Positions 15,938 to 24,354 of a stretch of 64,000 bases of DNA are shown here, piece after piece. The stretch is from contig NZ_CP029488.1 of NCBI RefSeq assembly GCF_003177035.1, positions 744,001-808,000 on the forward strand, written 5' to 3'. Position numbers and translations under genes: made by a program. The first letter of the stretch is position 1. The number at the start of each line of letters is the position of its first letter. Source of the DNA: Salinisphaera sp. LB1 (GTDB lineage: Bacteria; Pseudomonadota; Gammaproteobacteria; Nevskiales; Salinisphaeraceae). Below the pieces are notes generated by a model, which had not been told where the DNA came from, did not search any database, and saw only the letters and a program-made list of their open reading frames with translations.

Positions 15938-16474
15938 TCAAGTCTCGGCTTCGACCAGCGTCAGCCGCTCGTAGTCCTTGACGATGCGCCCGGCTGCGAT
16001 CACACGCCCGTGGAACGCGGCATACACGCCGGGCGCGACCAGGCGTGCGGCCATGACGGCCTGGGCCACGTTCTGGGCGGCATCGCTGTCGGCCACGCGA
16101 TACGGTCGCATCGCGCCGGTGAGCACGATCGGGCAACCGGGGCCATCCAGGGCTTCGGCAAGCGCCTCGGCCGTGCGCGCCAGCGTATCGGTGCCGTGGG
16201 TGATCACGATGGCATCCGCGTCATCGGCCGCCAGGCTGTCGCGCACCGCGGCCACCACCTCGGCGCGCTCGGCCTCGCCCATCGCCAGTGAGTCGATCGA
16301 CATCACGCGCCGGACCTCGATCTGCACGTCGGGCTGATCAAGGCCTGCTAGCAGGATTTCGATCACGGGCATATCCAGCGTCAGCGCGCCGGCCGTGGCG
16401 TCGTAGCTTTTCTCTATGGTGCCGCCGGTGGCCAACAGCACGATCCGAAACGGCGAGCGCGATGAAACGTTCAT
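15938..16474 (-). CDS. One-domain asparaginase-like protein
   Basis: A 178-residue protein equal to only the N-terminal catalytic domain of L-asparaginases, which are usually about 330 residues. The first catalytic motif is LLATGGTIEKSYD (nucleophile Thr near residue 17) and the second is ITHGTDTLARTAEAL. DSLAMGEAERAEV and VLTGAMRP also match the family. The C-terminal domain that completes the active site in the tetramer is absent, and the ORF ends naturally with a stop. Such short asparaginase-domain proteins exist in proteobacteria; amidase activity is uncertain. The ATG at 16474 starts exactly at family similarity. Confidence 0.8.
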   Translation of the reverse strand: MNVSSRSPFRIVLLATGGTIEKSYDATAGALTLDMPVIEILLAGLDQPDVQIEVRRVMSIDSLAMGEAERAEVVAAVRDSLAADDADAIVITHGTDTLARTAEALAEALDGPGCPIVLTGAMRPYRVADSDAAQNVAQAVMAARLVAPGVYAAFHGRVIAAGRIVKDYERLTLVEAET

Positions 16475-16676
16475 ATTGAATGCCCGAAACAGCGGAAATC
16501 CCCAGTCTACCGCCGACATCGATGGCATCGGCACCGCAACATGCGAAACTGACCGCGAACCGTCGACTCTTCGAAGCGACACCGCGCCCGCCGGATCGCA
16601 AGGCGCCGGCTTGGGGAGCGCGCAGACGTCGCCCGGCCGTAGGGCCGCTGCTTGGATTTGCCCGGGGACAGACAAC

Positions 16677-17753
16677 TTGGCATCGATCTCACATTCGTCC
16701 GTCAGCCGCTTCGAGCGCTGCGTCTGGTGGGCTGCCGCGCTGTTCATGTCGCTGTTCTGCACCGCAGTCCAGCTATCGATCACCGCACCGTACCGCCTGA
16801 CCAGTTTCGCCCGCATGACGCATTTCACCGCGGTGGAGCCGTTCCAGCACCGGGTGTTGATCCCGGCCCTGGCGTCCGCCATCGAGCATCTGGCCCCGCT
16901 CGGACCGCACCTGGTATTCGGCCTGCTGGAAGTGGTGGCCTGGATGGCCCTGATCATGCTGGCCTACCGCGCGGTCGAACGTTTCGGCATCGCCGAGGCC
17001 GAAGCGCTCAAACGCCTGCTCGCACTTTCGATTGTCCTGCCGCTGGCGATCGTGGTTCTCATGCCCGATCTGCGGGTCTGGCCGCTGATCTCGCTCGGCG
17101 GCGGCACCCTCGACCTGGGCAACTGGAGCGCGCGCACGCTGTTCTATTATCCCTACGACCTGCCGGCCGCCGCCTTCACCCTGGCCCTGCTGCTGGCGGT
17201 GGCCGACTGGGGCGATCGCCCGGAATGGCGGCGCCTGGGCGGATTCGCGATCCTGTTCGCGCTGGCAACCGTCAATCGCGAGACCACGCTGTTCGTTATC
17301 CCCATGGCCGCGCTGATGCTCGCCGGGCGGCTGCCGATGACGCGGCTCGCCGCGCTGCTCGGGCTGATGCTGGCGTTGTATGCCGCGGTCCAGTGGCCAC
17401 TGCACTGGCTTTTCTCCAACCAGCCGAATCCGCACGCCGCGCTCGGCGACACCCAGTACGAGCTGCACATCACGGAAAACCTGCGGCTGCTGTCGCATCC
17501 GGCTTATCTGCTGACCGAGCCGGTCCGATTCGTGGGCGGCTGCTGGCTGGTGGTGGTGCTATGGTGGCGCTGTATCGAGCGCCGCCTGCAGGCGGCGATC
17601 CTCGGCCTGGCCGTGCCGCTGATCCTGCTCGGCATCGTGGTCGGACGCATCGCCGAGCACCGCATCTTCATTGAGGCCGTGCCCCTGTTCTGGCTGGCCG
17701 GTCTGCAGGCCATCCGCGGCCGGCTCGCGGCGGAGGTCACGCCGCCCCGATAG
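16677..17753 (+). CDS. Polytopic membrane protein of unknown function
   Basis: About 358 residues with roughly nine or ten membrane helices. The first helix (WWAAALFMSLFCTAVQLSI) is followed by a loop PFQHRVLIPALASAIE and a conserved-looking WSARTLFYYPYDLPAAAF. This layout is common in uncharacterised EpsG-like or lipid-linked-sugar glycosyltransferase-like proteins. The TTG at 16677 is preferred because GGGGA lies 10 nt upstream and it leaves a short cytosolic tail before helix 1; an ATG at 16746 cuts into the helix, and the ATG at 16416 runs back through the asparaginase gene. Function cannot be assigned. It is related in style to the pseudogene at 4.6-5.4 kb. Confidence 0.6.
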   Translation: MASISHSSVSRFERCVWWAAALFMSLFCTAVQLSITAPYRLTSFARMTHFTAVEPFQHRVLIPALASAIEHLAPLGPHLVFGLLEVVAWMALIMLAYRAVERFGIAEAEALKRLLALSIVLPLAIVVLMPDLRVWPLISLGGGTLDLGNWSARTLFYYPYDLPAAAFTLALLLAVADWGDRPEWRRLGGFAILFALATVNRETTLFVIPMAALMLAGRLPMTRLAALLGLMLALYAAVQWPLHWLFSNQPNPHAALGDTQYELHITENLRLLSHPAYLLTEPVRFVGGCWLVVVLWWRCIERRLQAAILGLAVPLILLGIVVGRIAEHRIFIEAVPLFWLAGLQAIRGRLAAEVTPPR

Positions 17754-17761
17754 CGTGTCGA

Positions 17762-19390
17762 TCAGCCGGCCAGCGCCTCGAACACACGCGCCACCGCCTC
17801 GGCGCCGGGGTCGACCACGCCGGTCAATGCCTCGTCACGGACATAAGCCGCCCGACCGGCACCGGCATGGCCCATGTCGGCCGTGGCATCGGCGCCGGCG
17901 CGCGCCGCTTGCGCCGCGTCGCCGAGCGACCCGCCATCGGCCAGCGCCTGTGCCGCCGGGACGAGCGCATCGAGCATGGTGCGATCACCCGGTCGCGCGC
18001 TGCCGTAGTCCTGCATGCGACCGATACCGGCCGCCAGCGCCGCGCCGAAGGCATTGCCGTCGCGCAGGGCCGCGGCGGTCGCGGTGAACAGGATCGACAG
18101 CAACACGCCGGACGAGCCGCCCATGTCGCGCGCCAGCAGATCGCCGATTTCGTCGGCCAGCAACGCCGGCTCGCCGGTGGACAGGCGATCATCATCCAGC
18201 GCGCCGCGGATCGCCGTGCCGCCTCGATTGAAGGCGGTGCCGGTATCGCCGTCGCCGGCCGCGGCGTCCAGATCGTCGAGCTCGGCGCGGGCCGCAGACA
18301 GGGCATCGGTCGCCGCCCGGATGCGATCCGCGCGCGCCGAATCACGCCCGCCGGCGCCGGGCGCCTTGTGCTCGCTGACGGTCGGCACGAAGGTCTCGGG
18401 CGCGGCCACATCGCACAGCCCGGGCCAGCCGATGGCGGCCACCGGGCTGGCCAGCGCGGCCCGTACGTCATCGTCGATCGGCAGCAGTGTGATCGAGAAG
18501 CCGTGCATGTTCATGGAACTCATCACCGGTGCCGGTACCACCGCCGCGCGCACTCGATCGGCCGGCAACCGGGCCAGCACTTCGTCGCTGAGCACCGCCA
18601 TCTCCTGGGTCGAGCAGCCGCCCAGGTTGTTGATCAGGACCACCCAGCGCGCATCGCCGCCATGACGCGCCTCGGCGGCCTCGATCAGCGGCTCCAGCGC
18701 CAGCCGGACGGCATCGGCGGCGTTCTCGGGCGCGACTTCGCGCACGCCCGGCTCGTTGTGGATGCCGAGCCCCAGCTCCGGCGAACGAGGCTCGCGCTTG
18801 CCGCCGGGCAACGTCGCGCTGGACAACGACAGGCCGATCGAGACCAGCCCGTCGATGGTCGTCTGCGCGGCACGCGCCACGGTGTCGAGATCAGCACCGG
18901 CCGCGGCATGGTGGCCGGCGATCTTGTGCACCAGCACCGTACCGGCCAGCCCGCGCGCGCCGACGTTCGCCGGCAGCGAGATGTCGTCGGCCACGATCAC
19001 GCTGCGCACGGTGTAGCCCTCGCGGGCGGCGCGCTCGGCCGCGAGGCCGAAGTTGAGCCGGTCGCCGGTATAGTTCTTGATCACCAGCAGACAGCCGGCC
19101 GGCCCGGTCACTTCGCGGATCGCGGCCAGCACGGCCTCGACGCTGGGCGAGGTGAACAGGTCACCAGCGATGGCGGCGGCCAGCATGCCGTGGCCCACAA
19201 ACCCGGCGTGGGCCGGCTCGTGACCCGCACCGCCGCCGGAAACCACCGCCACCCGGCTGTTGTCGAAATCGCGATCCACGATCAACCGCATGCCGGACGC
19301 CCGCTCGCTCACGCGTACCGGCGCGATCCGGGCCAGCCCCGACAAGCCATCGTCGACCACGTCATCGGCGGCATTGAAGAAGAAATCCAT
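17762..19390 (-). CDS. Dihydroxyacetone kinase, fused DhaK-DhaL
   Basis: A 542-residue single-chain kinase. The DhaK half (1-330) has GGGAGHEPAHAGFVG and GLGIHNEPG, whose His forms the covalent hemiaminal with dihydroxyacetone. The DhaL half (about 360-542) has the nucleotide and Mg-binding DDLDAAAGDGDTGTAF and GGSSGVLLS. This is the ATP-dependent form found in Citrobacter and eukaryotes rather than the PTS-dependent three-subunit system; no DhaM is nearby. It makes dihydroxyacetone phosphate for glycolysis. The ATG at 19390 has GGGAG 7 nt upstream. An EamA gene lies 31 bp upstream on the same strand, probably co-transcribed. Confidence 0.92.
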   Translation of the reverse strand: MDFFFNAADDVVDDGLSGLARIAPVRVSERASGMRLIVDRDFDNSRVAVVSGGGAGHEPAHAGFVGHGMLAAAIAGDLFTSPSVEAVLAAIREVTGPAGCLLVIKNYTGDRLNFGLAAERAAREGYTVRSVIVADDISLPANVGARGLAGTVLVHKIAGHHAAAGADLDTVARAAQTTIDGLVSIGLSLSSATLPGGKREPRSPELGLGIHNEPGVREVAPENAADAVRLALEPLIEAAEARHGGDARWVVLINNLGGCSTQEMAVLSDEVLARLPADRVRAAVVPAPVMSSMNMHGFSITLLPIDDDVRAALASPVAAIGWPGLCDVAAPETFVPTVSEHKAPGAGGRDSARADRIRAATDALSAARAELDDLDAAAGDGDTGTAFNRGGTAIRGALDDDRLSTGEPALLADEIGDLLARDMGGSSGVLLSILFTATAAALRDGNAFGAALAAGIGRMQDYGSARPGDRTMLDALVPAAQALADGGSLGDAAQAARAGADATADMGHAGAGRAAYVRDEALTGVVDPGAEAVARVFEALAG

Positions 19391-19421
19391 GGCCGGCTCC
19401 CGAGTGTTGTCTGCTGAAAGC

Positions 19422-20285
19422 CTACCGCGGTAGAGGCCGCCGAGCCCAGCCGGCGTTGATGGCGAGCGCGCCGCCGATGATCGCCGCGCCGATCGCCAGT
19501 CGGAGCAGATCGGCATCGCGATTCCAGATCAACAGATTCACCACCAGACCGGCCGGGATCAGGGCATTGTTCATGACCGCGAGCGTGCCGGCATCGACCC
19601 TCGCCACGCCGCGATTCCAGGCATAGTAGCCGACGCCCGAGGCCGCGATCCCGAGCCAGAGCAACACGCCCCACTCGACCGGCGTGTCCGGCAGGGCCGA
19701 ACGGTCGCCGAACAGGGCGAAGCCGAGCGCGGCCACCGGCCAGGCGCCGGCGAAGAACCAGCCGAACTGGCGATGCAGCGGCACGGCAGCAGACAGTCGC
19801 GGCGCCAGTCGCCGATAGCCCACCTGACCGATCGCGAAACACAGGTTCGCCCCCTGCATGAGGGCAAAGCCGAGCCAGACGTTTTCGCCGACGTCGGTGT
19901 AGCGGATCACGCCCGCCCCGGCGACGGCCAGCACCGCCACCAGCAGATAACGCGGCGCGAACCGGCCGGCCAGCAGATCATCCAGCAGGGTGATGTAGAT
20001 CGGGGTAAGAATCGAGAACAGCAGAACCTCCGGCACCGACACGAACAGAAACGACTGATAGAAGAACAGATACATCAACCCGATCTGGACCGCCCCGACC
20101 GCCATCAACCCCAGCGCGGGCCCGCGCCCGGTGGCGCGCGGTCGCAGCATCGGCGCAAACACGGCCAATGCCAGCGTGATGCGTGTCAACACGGCAAAAT
20201 AGGCATCCACCTGGCCGGCCAGATAGACCCCGATCAGGCTGAAGGAAAACGCCCAGAGAACGGTGACGGCAACGAGATAGCTCAT
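19422..20285 (-). CDS. EamA/DMT-family transporter
   Basis: A 287-residue inner-membrane protein with ten predicted helices in two EamA repeats. It starts MSYLVAVTVLWAFSFSLIGVYLAGQVDAYF, with FVSVPEVLLFSILTPIYITLLDDLLAGRF closing the first half and WNRGVARVDAGTLAVMNNALIPAG in the second. That pattern fits the carboxylate/amino acid/amine transporter branch. The start must be at 20285 because the first helix begins at once and no other start codon is available upstream. This ATG shares the CATG at 20283-20286 with the ATG of the divergent DUF6314 gene. The DhaKL gene follows 31 bp downstream. Confidence 0.85.
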   Translation of the reverse strand: MSYLVAVTVLWAFSFSLIGVYLAGQVDAYFAVLTRITLALAVFAPMLRPRATGRGPALGLMAVGAVQIGLMYLFFYQSFLFVSVPEVLLFSILTPIYITLLDDLLAGRFAPRYLLVAVLAVAGAGVIRYTDVGENVWLGFALMQGANLCFAIGQVGYRRLAPRLSAAVPLHRQFGWFFAGAWPVAALGFALFGDRSALPDTPVEWGVLLWLGIAASGVGYYAWNRGVARVDAGTLAVMNNALIPAGLVVNLLIWNRDADLLRLAIGAAIIGGALAINAGWARRPLPR

Positions 20286-20811
20286 GACGATCGCAGCGAC
20301 GGCAGAAGACGGAACAAGCGACGCGATTATACGGACCTGGCAGCGGCTGCCCGGTCTGCGCGCACTGTCGTTCGTCGCCGAGCCGGGCGCGGCCTCGCAG
20401 ACCGGCTGGCGCGGCGCCGGCCGCGCCGAGATCACGGCCGTGCCCGACGGCGACGCCTGGCGCCTGACCGAGCGCGGCCGGTTCTTACCCGCGGGCGCGG
20501 CGCGCCCGGTGGCGTTTCATAATGTCTATCGCTGGGTGCGGGCCGACAACGGGCTGCGGCTCTACCACGAGCGCTTCGGCGCCGCCGCGGTCGTGTTCCT
20601 GTTCGAACTGGTGGCCGACGGCGGGCGGCGCCTGGTCTGCCGACAACCCCATATTTGTGTTGACGATGTCTATCGCGGCACGCTCGAACTGGTCGACGAT
20701 GGCTTCGATCTGGACTGGTCGATCAGCGGGCCACGCAAGGACGAGCATCTGCACTATCGCTATCGCGCGACGCCGATCGCGCCGAACGACGAAATCTGCC
20801 ATGACCGATAA
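20284..20811 (+). CDS. DUF6314 family protein
   Basis: A 175-residue soluble protein. The family core VAFHNVYRWVRADNGLRLYHERFGAAAVVFLFEL, RLVCRQPHICVDDVYRGTLEL and WSISGPRKDEHLHYRYR is present, typical of DUF6314, a lipocalin-like beta-barrel family of unknown function. The only start codon is the ATG at 20284, which overlaps the start codon of the divergent EamA gene by two bases within CATG. It overlaps the following DUF427 gene by 11 nt, so the pair is coupled. Confidence 0.75.
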   Translation: MTIAATAEDGTSDAIIRTWQRLPGLRALSFVAEPGAASQTGWRGAGRAEITAVPDGDAWRLTERGRFLPAGAARPVAFHNVYRWVRADNGLRLYHERFGAAAVVFLFELVADGGRRLVCRQPHICVDDVYRGTLELVDDGFDLDWSISGPRKDEHLHYRYRATPIAPNDEICHDR

Positions 20812-21160
20812 CCACAGCACACAACGCATCACCACCGACCCCGTGACCACGACCGTCATCGTGAGCGTCGACACACGGCTGATCGCGCACACCCGCCGCG
20901 CCGTGTTGCTGACCGAGCGCGGCTACCGACCGAGGCTGTACCTGCCGCGCGGCGATATTGCCGCCGGCGTGCTGGTCGATTCGGATACGCGCACGCATTG
21001 CCCCTACAAGGGCGACGCCCGTTATTTCCATGTGACGGTCGACGGACAGCGCTACACCGATGCCGCCTGGTCCTACGACGAGCCGCTCGCCAGCGTGGCG
21101 GCGATCTCCGGCCGGGTGGCGTTCGACCATCCGGCGATCCGGGTCGACCAGCGCGGCTGA
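20801..21160 (+). CDS. DUF427 domain protein
   Basis: A 119-residue protein. The DUF427 signature is clear: YLPRGDIAAGVLVDSDTRTHCPYKGDARYFHVTVDG, then DAAWSYDEPLASVAAISGRVAFDHPAI. The THCPYKGDA motif is the most conserved part of the family. The fold is a small beta-barrel; the biochemical role is not established. It overlaps the DUF6314 gene by 11 nt, and such pairing suggests related functions. The rhomboid gene follows after 61 bp. Confidence 0.85.
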   Translation: MTDNHSTQRITTDPVTTTVIVSVDTRLIAHTRRAVLLTERGYRPRLYLPRGDIAAGVLVDSDTRTHCPYKGDARYFHVTVDGQRYTDAAWSYDEPLASVAAISGRVAFDHPAIRVDQRG

Positions 21161-21221
21161 GGCCATCGCACGGGCAGGGCCGTATACTCGGCCGGGTTTC
21201 GCCCGCCAACCGGGAATCATT

Positions 21222-21830
21222 ATGTGGGTCACCGTCATCCTGATCGCGATCACCTGCGCGGTCTCGATCACTTGCTTTTCCAACGCGCGCCTGCTCGATC
21301 GGCTGCTGCTCTGGCCGCCGGCGGTGGGCCGCGGCGAATACTATCGGCTGCTGACCAACGCCTTCGTGCATGCCGATGGCGCGCACCTGGCCTTCAACAT
21401 GATCACGCTGTTCTTCTTCGGCCGCGTGATCGAGGGCTTTTTCGAGCGCTATATCGGGGCGACCGGCTTCGTCGCCTTCTACCTGGCCGCCGCGGTGGTT
21501 TCGACGGTGCCGAGCTATCTGCAGCACCGCAACGACTCGCGCTATCGTAGCCTCGGGGCCTCGGGCGCGGTATCGGCCGTGCTGTTCGCCTTCATCCTGC
21601 TGGCGCCCTGGTCGACGATCTATGTGTTCGTGGTGCCGGTGCCGGCGATTCTCTACGGCGTGCTGTTCACCGCCTATGGGCTGTATGCCAACCGGATCGG
21701 ACACGACCACATCAACCACAGCGCGCATCTGTGGGGCGCGGCCTTCGGCGTGGTGTTCACGCTGATCATGGAACCGCGTCTGGGGCCGCTGTTCCTGGCG
21801 CAGATCACCTCGCCCGGCGCGCAGTTCTGA
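21222..21830 (+). CDS. Rhomboid-family intramembrane serine protease
   Basis: A 202-residue inner-membrane protease with about six helices. NAFVHADGAHLAFNM is the conserved segment of helix 2 with its His and Asn. The catalytic Ser is in SLGASGAVSAV (GxSG), and the catalytic His in HINHSAHLWGAAFG. Both members of the Ser-His dyad are therefore present and activity is expected. There is no extra N-terminal cytosolic domain. A 70-residue membrane protein gene starts 1 nt after its stop, and then a flavoprotein gene, forming a tight operon. Confidence 0.88.
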   Translation: MWVTVILIAITCAVSITCFSNARLLDRLLLWPPAVGRGEYYRLLTNAFVHADGAHLAFNMITLFFFGRVIEGFFERYIGATGFVAFYLAAAVVSTVPSYLQHRNDSRYRSLGASGAVSAVLFAFILLAPWSTIYVFVVPVPAILYGVLFTAYGLYANRIGHDHINHSAHLWGAAFGVVFTLIMEPRLGPLFLAQITSPGAQF

Positions 21831-21831
21831 C

Positions 21832-22044
21832 ATGCGCGTCATCTTCTGGCTGGCCGCGATTGCCATCGTCGTGTTGCTGATACGCGCGCGCTGGCAACGC
21901 TGGCAGCGGCGACGGCGCGGCGAGCCGGAACCGGTCCAGCAGGGCCCGCGCACGATCACGCTGGTGGTCATCGCCCTGCTGCTGGTCTACGGCCTGCTGA
22001 TCGGCTATCGCTTGTTCGTCGGCGACTGGAATACGCTTCATTGA
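21832..22044 (+). CDS. Small two-helix membrane protein
   Basis: A 70-residue protein with helix 1 (VIFWLAAIAIVVLLI) at the very N-terminus, a basic loop (RARWQRWQRRRRGEPEPV) and helix 2 (TLVVIALLLVYGLLIGYRLFV). The positive loop predicts a cytosolic hairpin. It starts 1 nt after the rhomboid stop and its own stop abuts the flavoprotein start, so it is clearly a real translated gene in an operon. No family is recognised. It may be a partner or substrate of the rhomboid protease. Confidence 0.7.
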   Translation: MRVIFWLAAIAIVVLLIRARWQRWQRRRRGEPEPVQQGPRTITLVVIALLLVYGLLIGYRLFVGDWNTLH

Positions 22045-22046
22045 GC

Positions 22047-23216
22047 ATGGGCGCGATGCGCCGAGGCCCACATCTCGTGCTGGCCGGCGCCGGCCATGCC
22101 CACGTGGAACTGTTGCGCCGCCTGGCAACGCGGCCGACGCTGCGCGACGCATTTGCCGCCGTCGACCTGATCGAGCCGGAACGCCACATGGCCTATTCCG
22201 GCATGCTGCCGGCGACCGTGGCCGGGCACTACGCGCGCCACGAGATGCAAGTCGATATCGGCCGGCTCGCGCGGCTTGCCCAGGTGAAGCGGTACCGCAC
22301 GCGGGTCACGCAGATCGATGCCATCGCCCGCACAATCACCCGCGCCGACGGCACGCGCCAGTGCTATGACCTGCTGGCGCTGAATATTGGTGCCGTACCG
22401 CGATCGATCGCCGGCGATCATCACGCGCATGTGGTGCCCGCCAAGCCGGTGACCGCGCTCTGGCGCGGGCTGTCGGCAACCGAACGCCGGCTCGACGCCA
22501 CCGACCGGGCACTGGAGATCGCGGTCATTGGCGGCGGCACGGGCGGCGTCGAACTGGCGCTCGCGCTGGCGTATCGGTGGCGTCATCGGCGGCCGGCGCC
22601 GCGCATCGCGTTGTACCATCGCGGCGACGCGCTGCTCGGTCGCGGCGAACGGGCCGCGGCGGCGGTGCTGGCCGATGCGCTGTTCGATGCCGGTATCGCG
22701 CGCCATGGCGGCACGACCATCGCGCGCATCACCCCGGGTACGATCGCGAGCGCCGACGGCCGCGAATTCGTCGCCGATGCGGTATTCGTGGCCACCGGCG
22801 CCGCGGTGCTGCCCGGCCTGGGCATGCGCGGCCTGGCGCGGGACGAGCGCGGCTTCATCCGGGTCAACACGCGGCTCCAGGGCGTCGACGCGCCCGGCGT
22901 GTTCGCCGCCGGCGACATCGCCAGCCTGCCGGTGCCCCGGCCCAAATCCGGCGTGTACGCCGTCCGCGCCGCGCCCGTGCTGGCCGACAATCTTGAGCGT
23001 GCGGCAACCGGCCGGCCCCTGCGCGAATTCCGGGCGCAACGCCGGGCGCTCGCCCTGATCGGCTTGGGTACGCGCCGCGCGGTCGCTGCCCGCAGCTGGC
23101 CTTTGGCCCCCACCGGCTACGCCGTATGGCGACTCAAGCAGGCAATCGACAAGCGCTTCATCGCCCGCTACCACGCCGGGGAAATCGCTCGCATCATGCA
23201 TCGGTCGGGCGTATAA
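22047..23216 (+). CDS. FAD-dependent pyridine nucleotide oxidoreductase (NDH-2/SelD-N-like)
   Basis: About 389 residues. The N-terminal FAD motif is LVLAGAGHAHVELLRR, followed by MAYSGMLPATVAGHYARHEM, a pattern shared with the NADH-dehydrogenase-like domain fused to selenide water dikinase. The second dinucleotide motif is IAVIGGGTGGVELALALA, and the C-terminal FAD-binding segment is GVFAAGDIA. The expected activity is electron transfer from NAD(P)H to an unknown acceptor. The start at 22047 is an ATG just past the preceding stop; a TTG at 22041 would overlap that stop by 4 nt, and an ATG at 22056 is possible. No SelD domain is attached. Confidence 0.8.
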   Translation: MGAMRRGPHLVLAGAGHAHVELLRRLATRPTLRDAFAAVDLIEPERHMAYSGMLPATVAGHYARHEMQVDIGRLARLAQVKRYRTRVTQIDAIARTITRADGTRQCYDLLALNIGAVPRSIAGDHHAHVVPAKPVTALWRGLSATERRLDATDRALEIAVIGGGTGGVELALALAYRWRHRRPAPRIALYHRGDALLGRGERAAAAVLADALFDAGIARHGGTTIARITPGTIASADGREFVADAVFVATGAAVLPGLGMRGLARDERGFIRVNTRLQGVDAPGVFAAGDIASLPVPRPKSGVYAVRAAPVLADNLERAATGRPLREFRAQRRALALIGLGTRRAVAARSWPLAPTGYAVWRLKQAIDKRFIARYHAGEIARIMHRSGV

Positions 23217-23230
23217 TACGTCGCCGAAGC

Positions 23231-23306
23231 GCTCCCTTCGTCTAGCGGTCCAGGACGTCGCCCTCTCACGGCGAAAACACGAGTTCGAGTCTCGTAGGGA
23301 GCGCCA
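23231..23306 (+). tRNA. tRNA-Glu, anticodon CTC
   Basis: Acceptor arms GCTCCCT (23231-23237) and AGGGAGC (23296-23302) pair perfectly, followed by a G discriminator and an encoded CCA. The anticodon stem TCGCC/GGCGA encloses loop CTCTCAC, giving anticodon CTC. The T arm is ACGAG TTCGAGT CTCGT. The layout closely matches E. coli tRNA-Glu except for CTC instead of TTC. Confidence 0.95.
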
Positions 23307-23394
23307 TTGCCCACGGAATGCCCAGATGAGTGTGCGCTCGGTTTAGCGCCGCTCGCGCTTTGTTAATGGGCATCAGCCACACACCCGTGCCAAT

Positions 23395-24186
23395 ATGCCG
23401 CACCTGGTTACCCACCGCCCGCGCGTTTCCAATCTTGGCACGCGAGACCAGGCCAGTTCGTCGCACAAGGTTTGGGAGACGATCAACGCCTTCAGCTACA
23501 AGCTGGGCGGCCTGACGTTTGTCGGCGGCAGCATCTTCTTCTTCCCGGCGCTGTCGGAGTATCTACTCGCAGGCGACTGGCTGTTCTTCGCCGGATCGTT
23601 GTTGTACCTGCTGGTCACCGGACATGACTTGCTTGAGGTGATCAAGTACTGGCGCCAGCACGAAACCGAAACGTTTTCCGGTTACATTGAATTCGTAGCA
23701 GCCTGGTCTTATGTCCTCGGATCGGCGCTTTTCGTGGTCGGCAGCCTGTGCTTCCTACCCTCGCTGGACGCCGTGCTGCTCGGTGCCTGGTGCTTCATCA
23801 TCGGCTCGGTGCTGTTCGTCATCGGCGGCCTGGTCAACATTCTGCAAGTTGTGGAAGCACCGTCGCTGCTTTATATGCAGCTGTTCAACCTGACCGTGGC
23901 GCTGTTCCTGATCGGTTCGGCCTTGTTCACGGTGGCTTCGATTCCCTATCTATGGGATCTATCCGGCGCCGTGAAGACCCAGATCACCGCGTTTGCCGCG
24001 GCGCAGTTCCTGTTTGCGAGCGTGCTGTTCTTCCTCGGCGGCGTCGCCACCTACTACCGCAAGCTGGTACATGAAGAGCTCGAGGTGTTCTGCCACGCCA
24101 GCGGTCTGGGCACCATGTTCATCCGCGGACTGCAAAAAGAGATCAGTCAGAAGGGCCAGCTCGGCAAGACCTACAAAGCCGGCTAG
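23395..24186 (+). CDS. YrhK-like membrane protein with repeated unit
   Basis: A 263-residue membrane protein built from repeated helix-pair units of the YrhK type. The units are LGGLTFVGGSIFFFPALSEY..., then VLGSALFVVGSLCFLPSLDA, then GAWCFIIGSVLFVIGGLVNIL, and a more diverged last part ending in a cytosolic tail. Recurring GS(x)LF and F-P-S/A motifs mark each unit. YrhK proteins are small membrane proteins of unknown function; this one is longer. The ATG at 23395 lacks a clear Shine-Dalgarno, so the start is uncertain within the first 40 residues. The TAG stop is part of the left CTAG of repeat copy 2. Confidence 0.7.
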   Translation: MPHLVTHRPRVSNLGTRDQASSSHKVWETINAFSYKLGGLTFVGGSIFFFPALSEYLLAGDWLFFAGSLLYLLVTGHDLLEVIKYWRQHETETFSGYIEFVAAWSYVLGSALFVVGSLCFLPSLDAVLLGAWCFIIGSVLFVIGGLVNILQVVEAPSLLYMQLFNLTVALFLIGSALFTVASIPYLWDLSGAVKTQITAFAAAQFLFASVLFFLGGVATYYRKLVHEELEVFCHASGLGTMFIRGLQKEISQKGQLGKTYKAG

Positions 24187-24354
24187 GGGCTGTTGCCGTT
24201 TCGTACACGTGCCGCGCTGGAGACCGCAAATCCGTCGAGACAAGACGCGCAACGCCGTATCGGGGGATTTGCGGCCCAACCCTACGGGACAAGCGCTGTA
24301 TTGCCGCAAAACAGCGCTTGGCACGGACGCGCACGAAACGGCAACAGGCCCTAG
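24183..24354. repeat. Inverted-repeat element, copy 2 (172 bp, MITE-like)
   Basis: The ends are the same inverted repeats as copy 1 (one mismatch on the left: GGGGCTGTT instead of GGGCCTGTT), each bordered by CTAG. The interior is a shorter version of copy 1. It again sits exactly between two convergent genes: its left CTAG contains the stop of the YrhK gene and its right CTAG the stop of the FUSC gene. It encodes no protein. Confidence 0.85.

Noticed and set aside
16416-16676. Upstream extension of the membrane protein at 16.7 kb
   Set aside because: It would run through the asparaginase start on the other strand, is hydrophilic and lacks conservation signs; the TTG at 16677 has a ribosome site.
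17867-19417. 516-codon ORF opposite the dihydroxyacetone kinase gene
   Set aside because: Antisense to a clear DhaK-DhaL gene, Gly/Arg/His-rich, no recognisable domain.
23231-23306. tRNA-Glu as an integration site for a mobile island
   Set aside because: No integrase, no direct repeat of the tRNA 3' end and no shift in gene style downstream.
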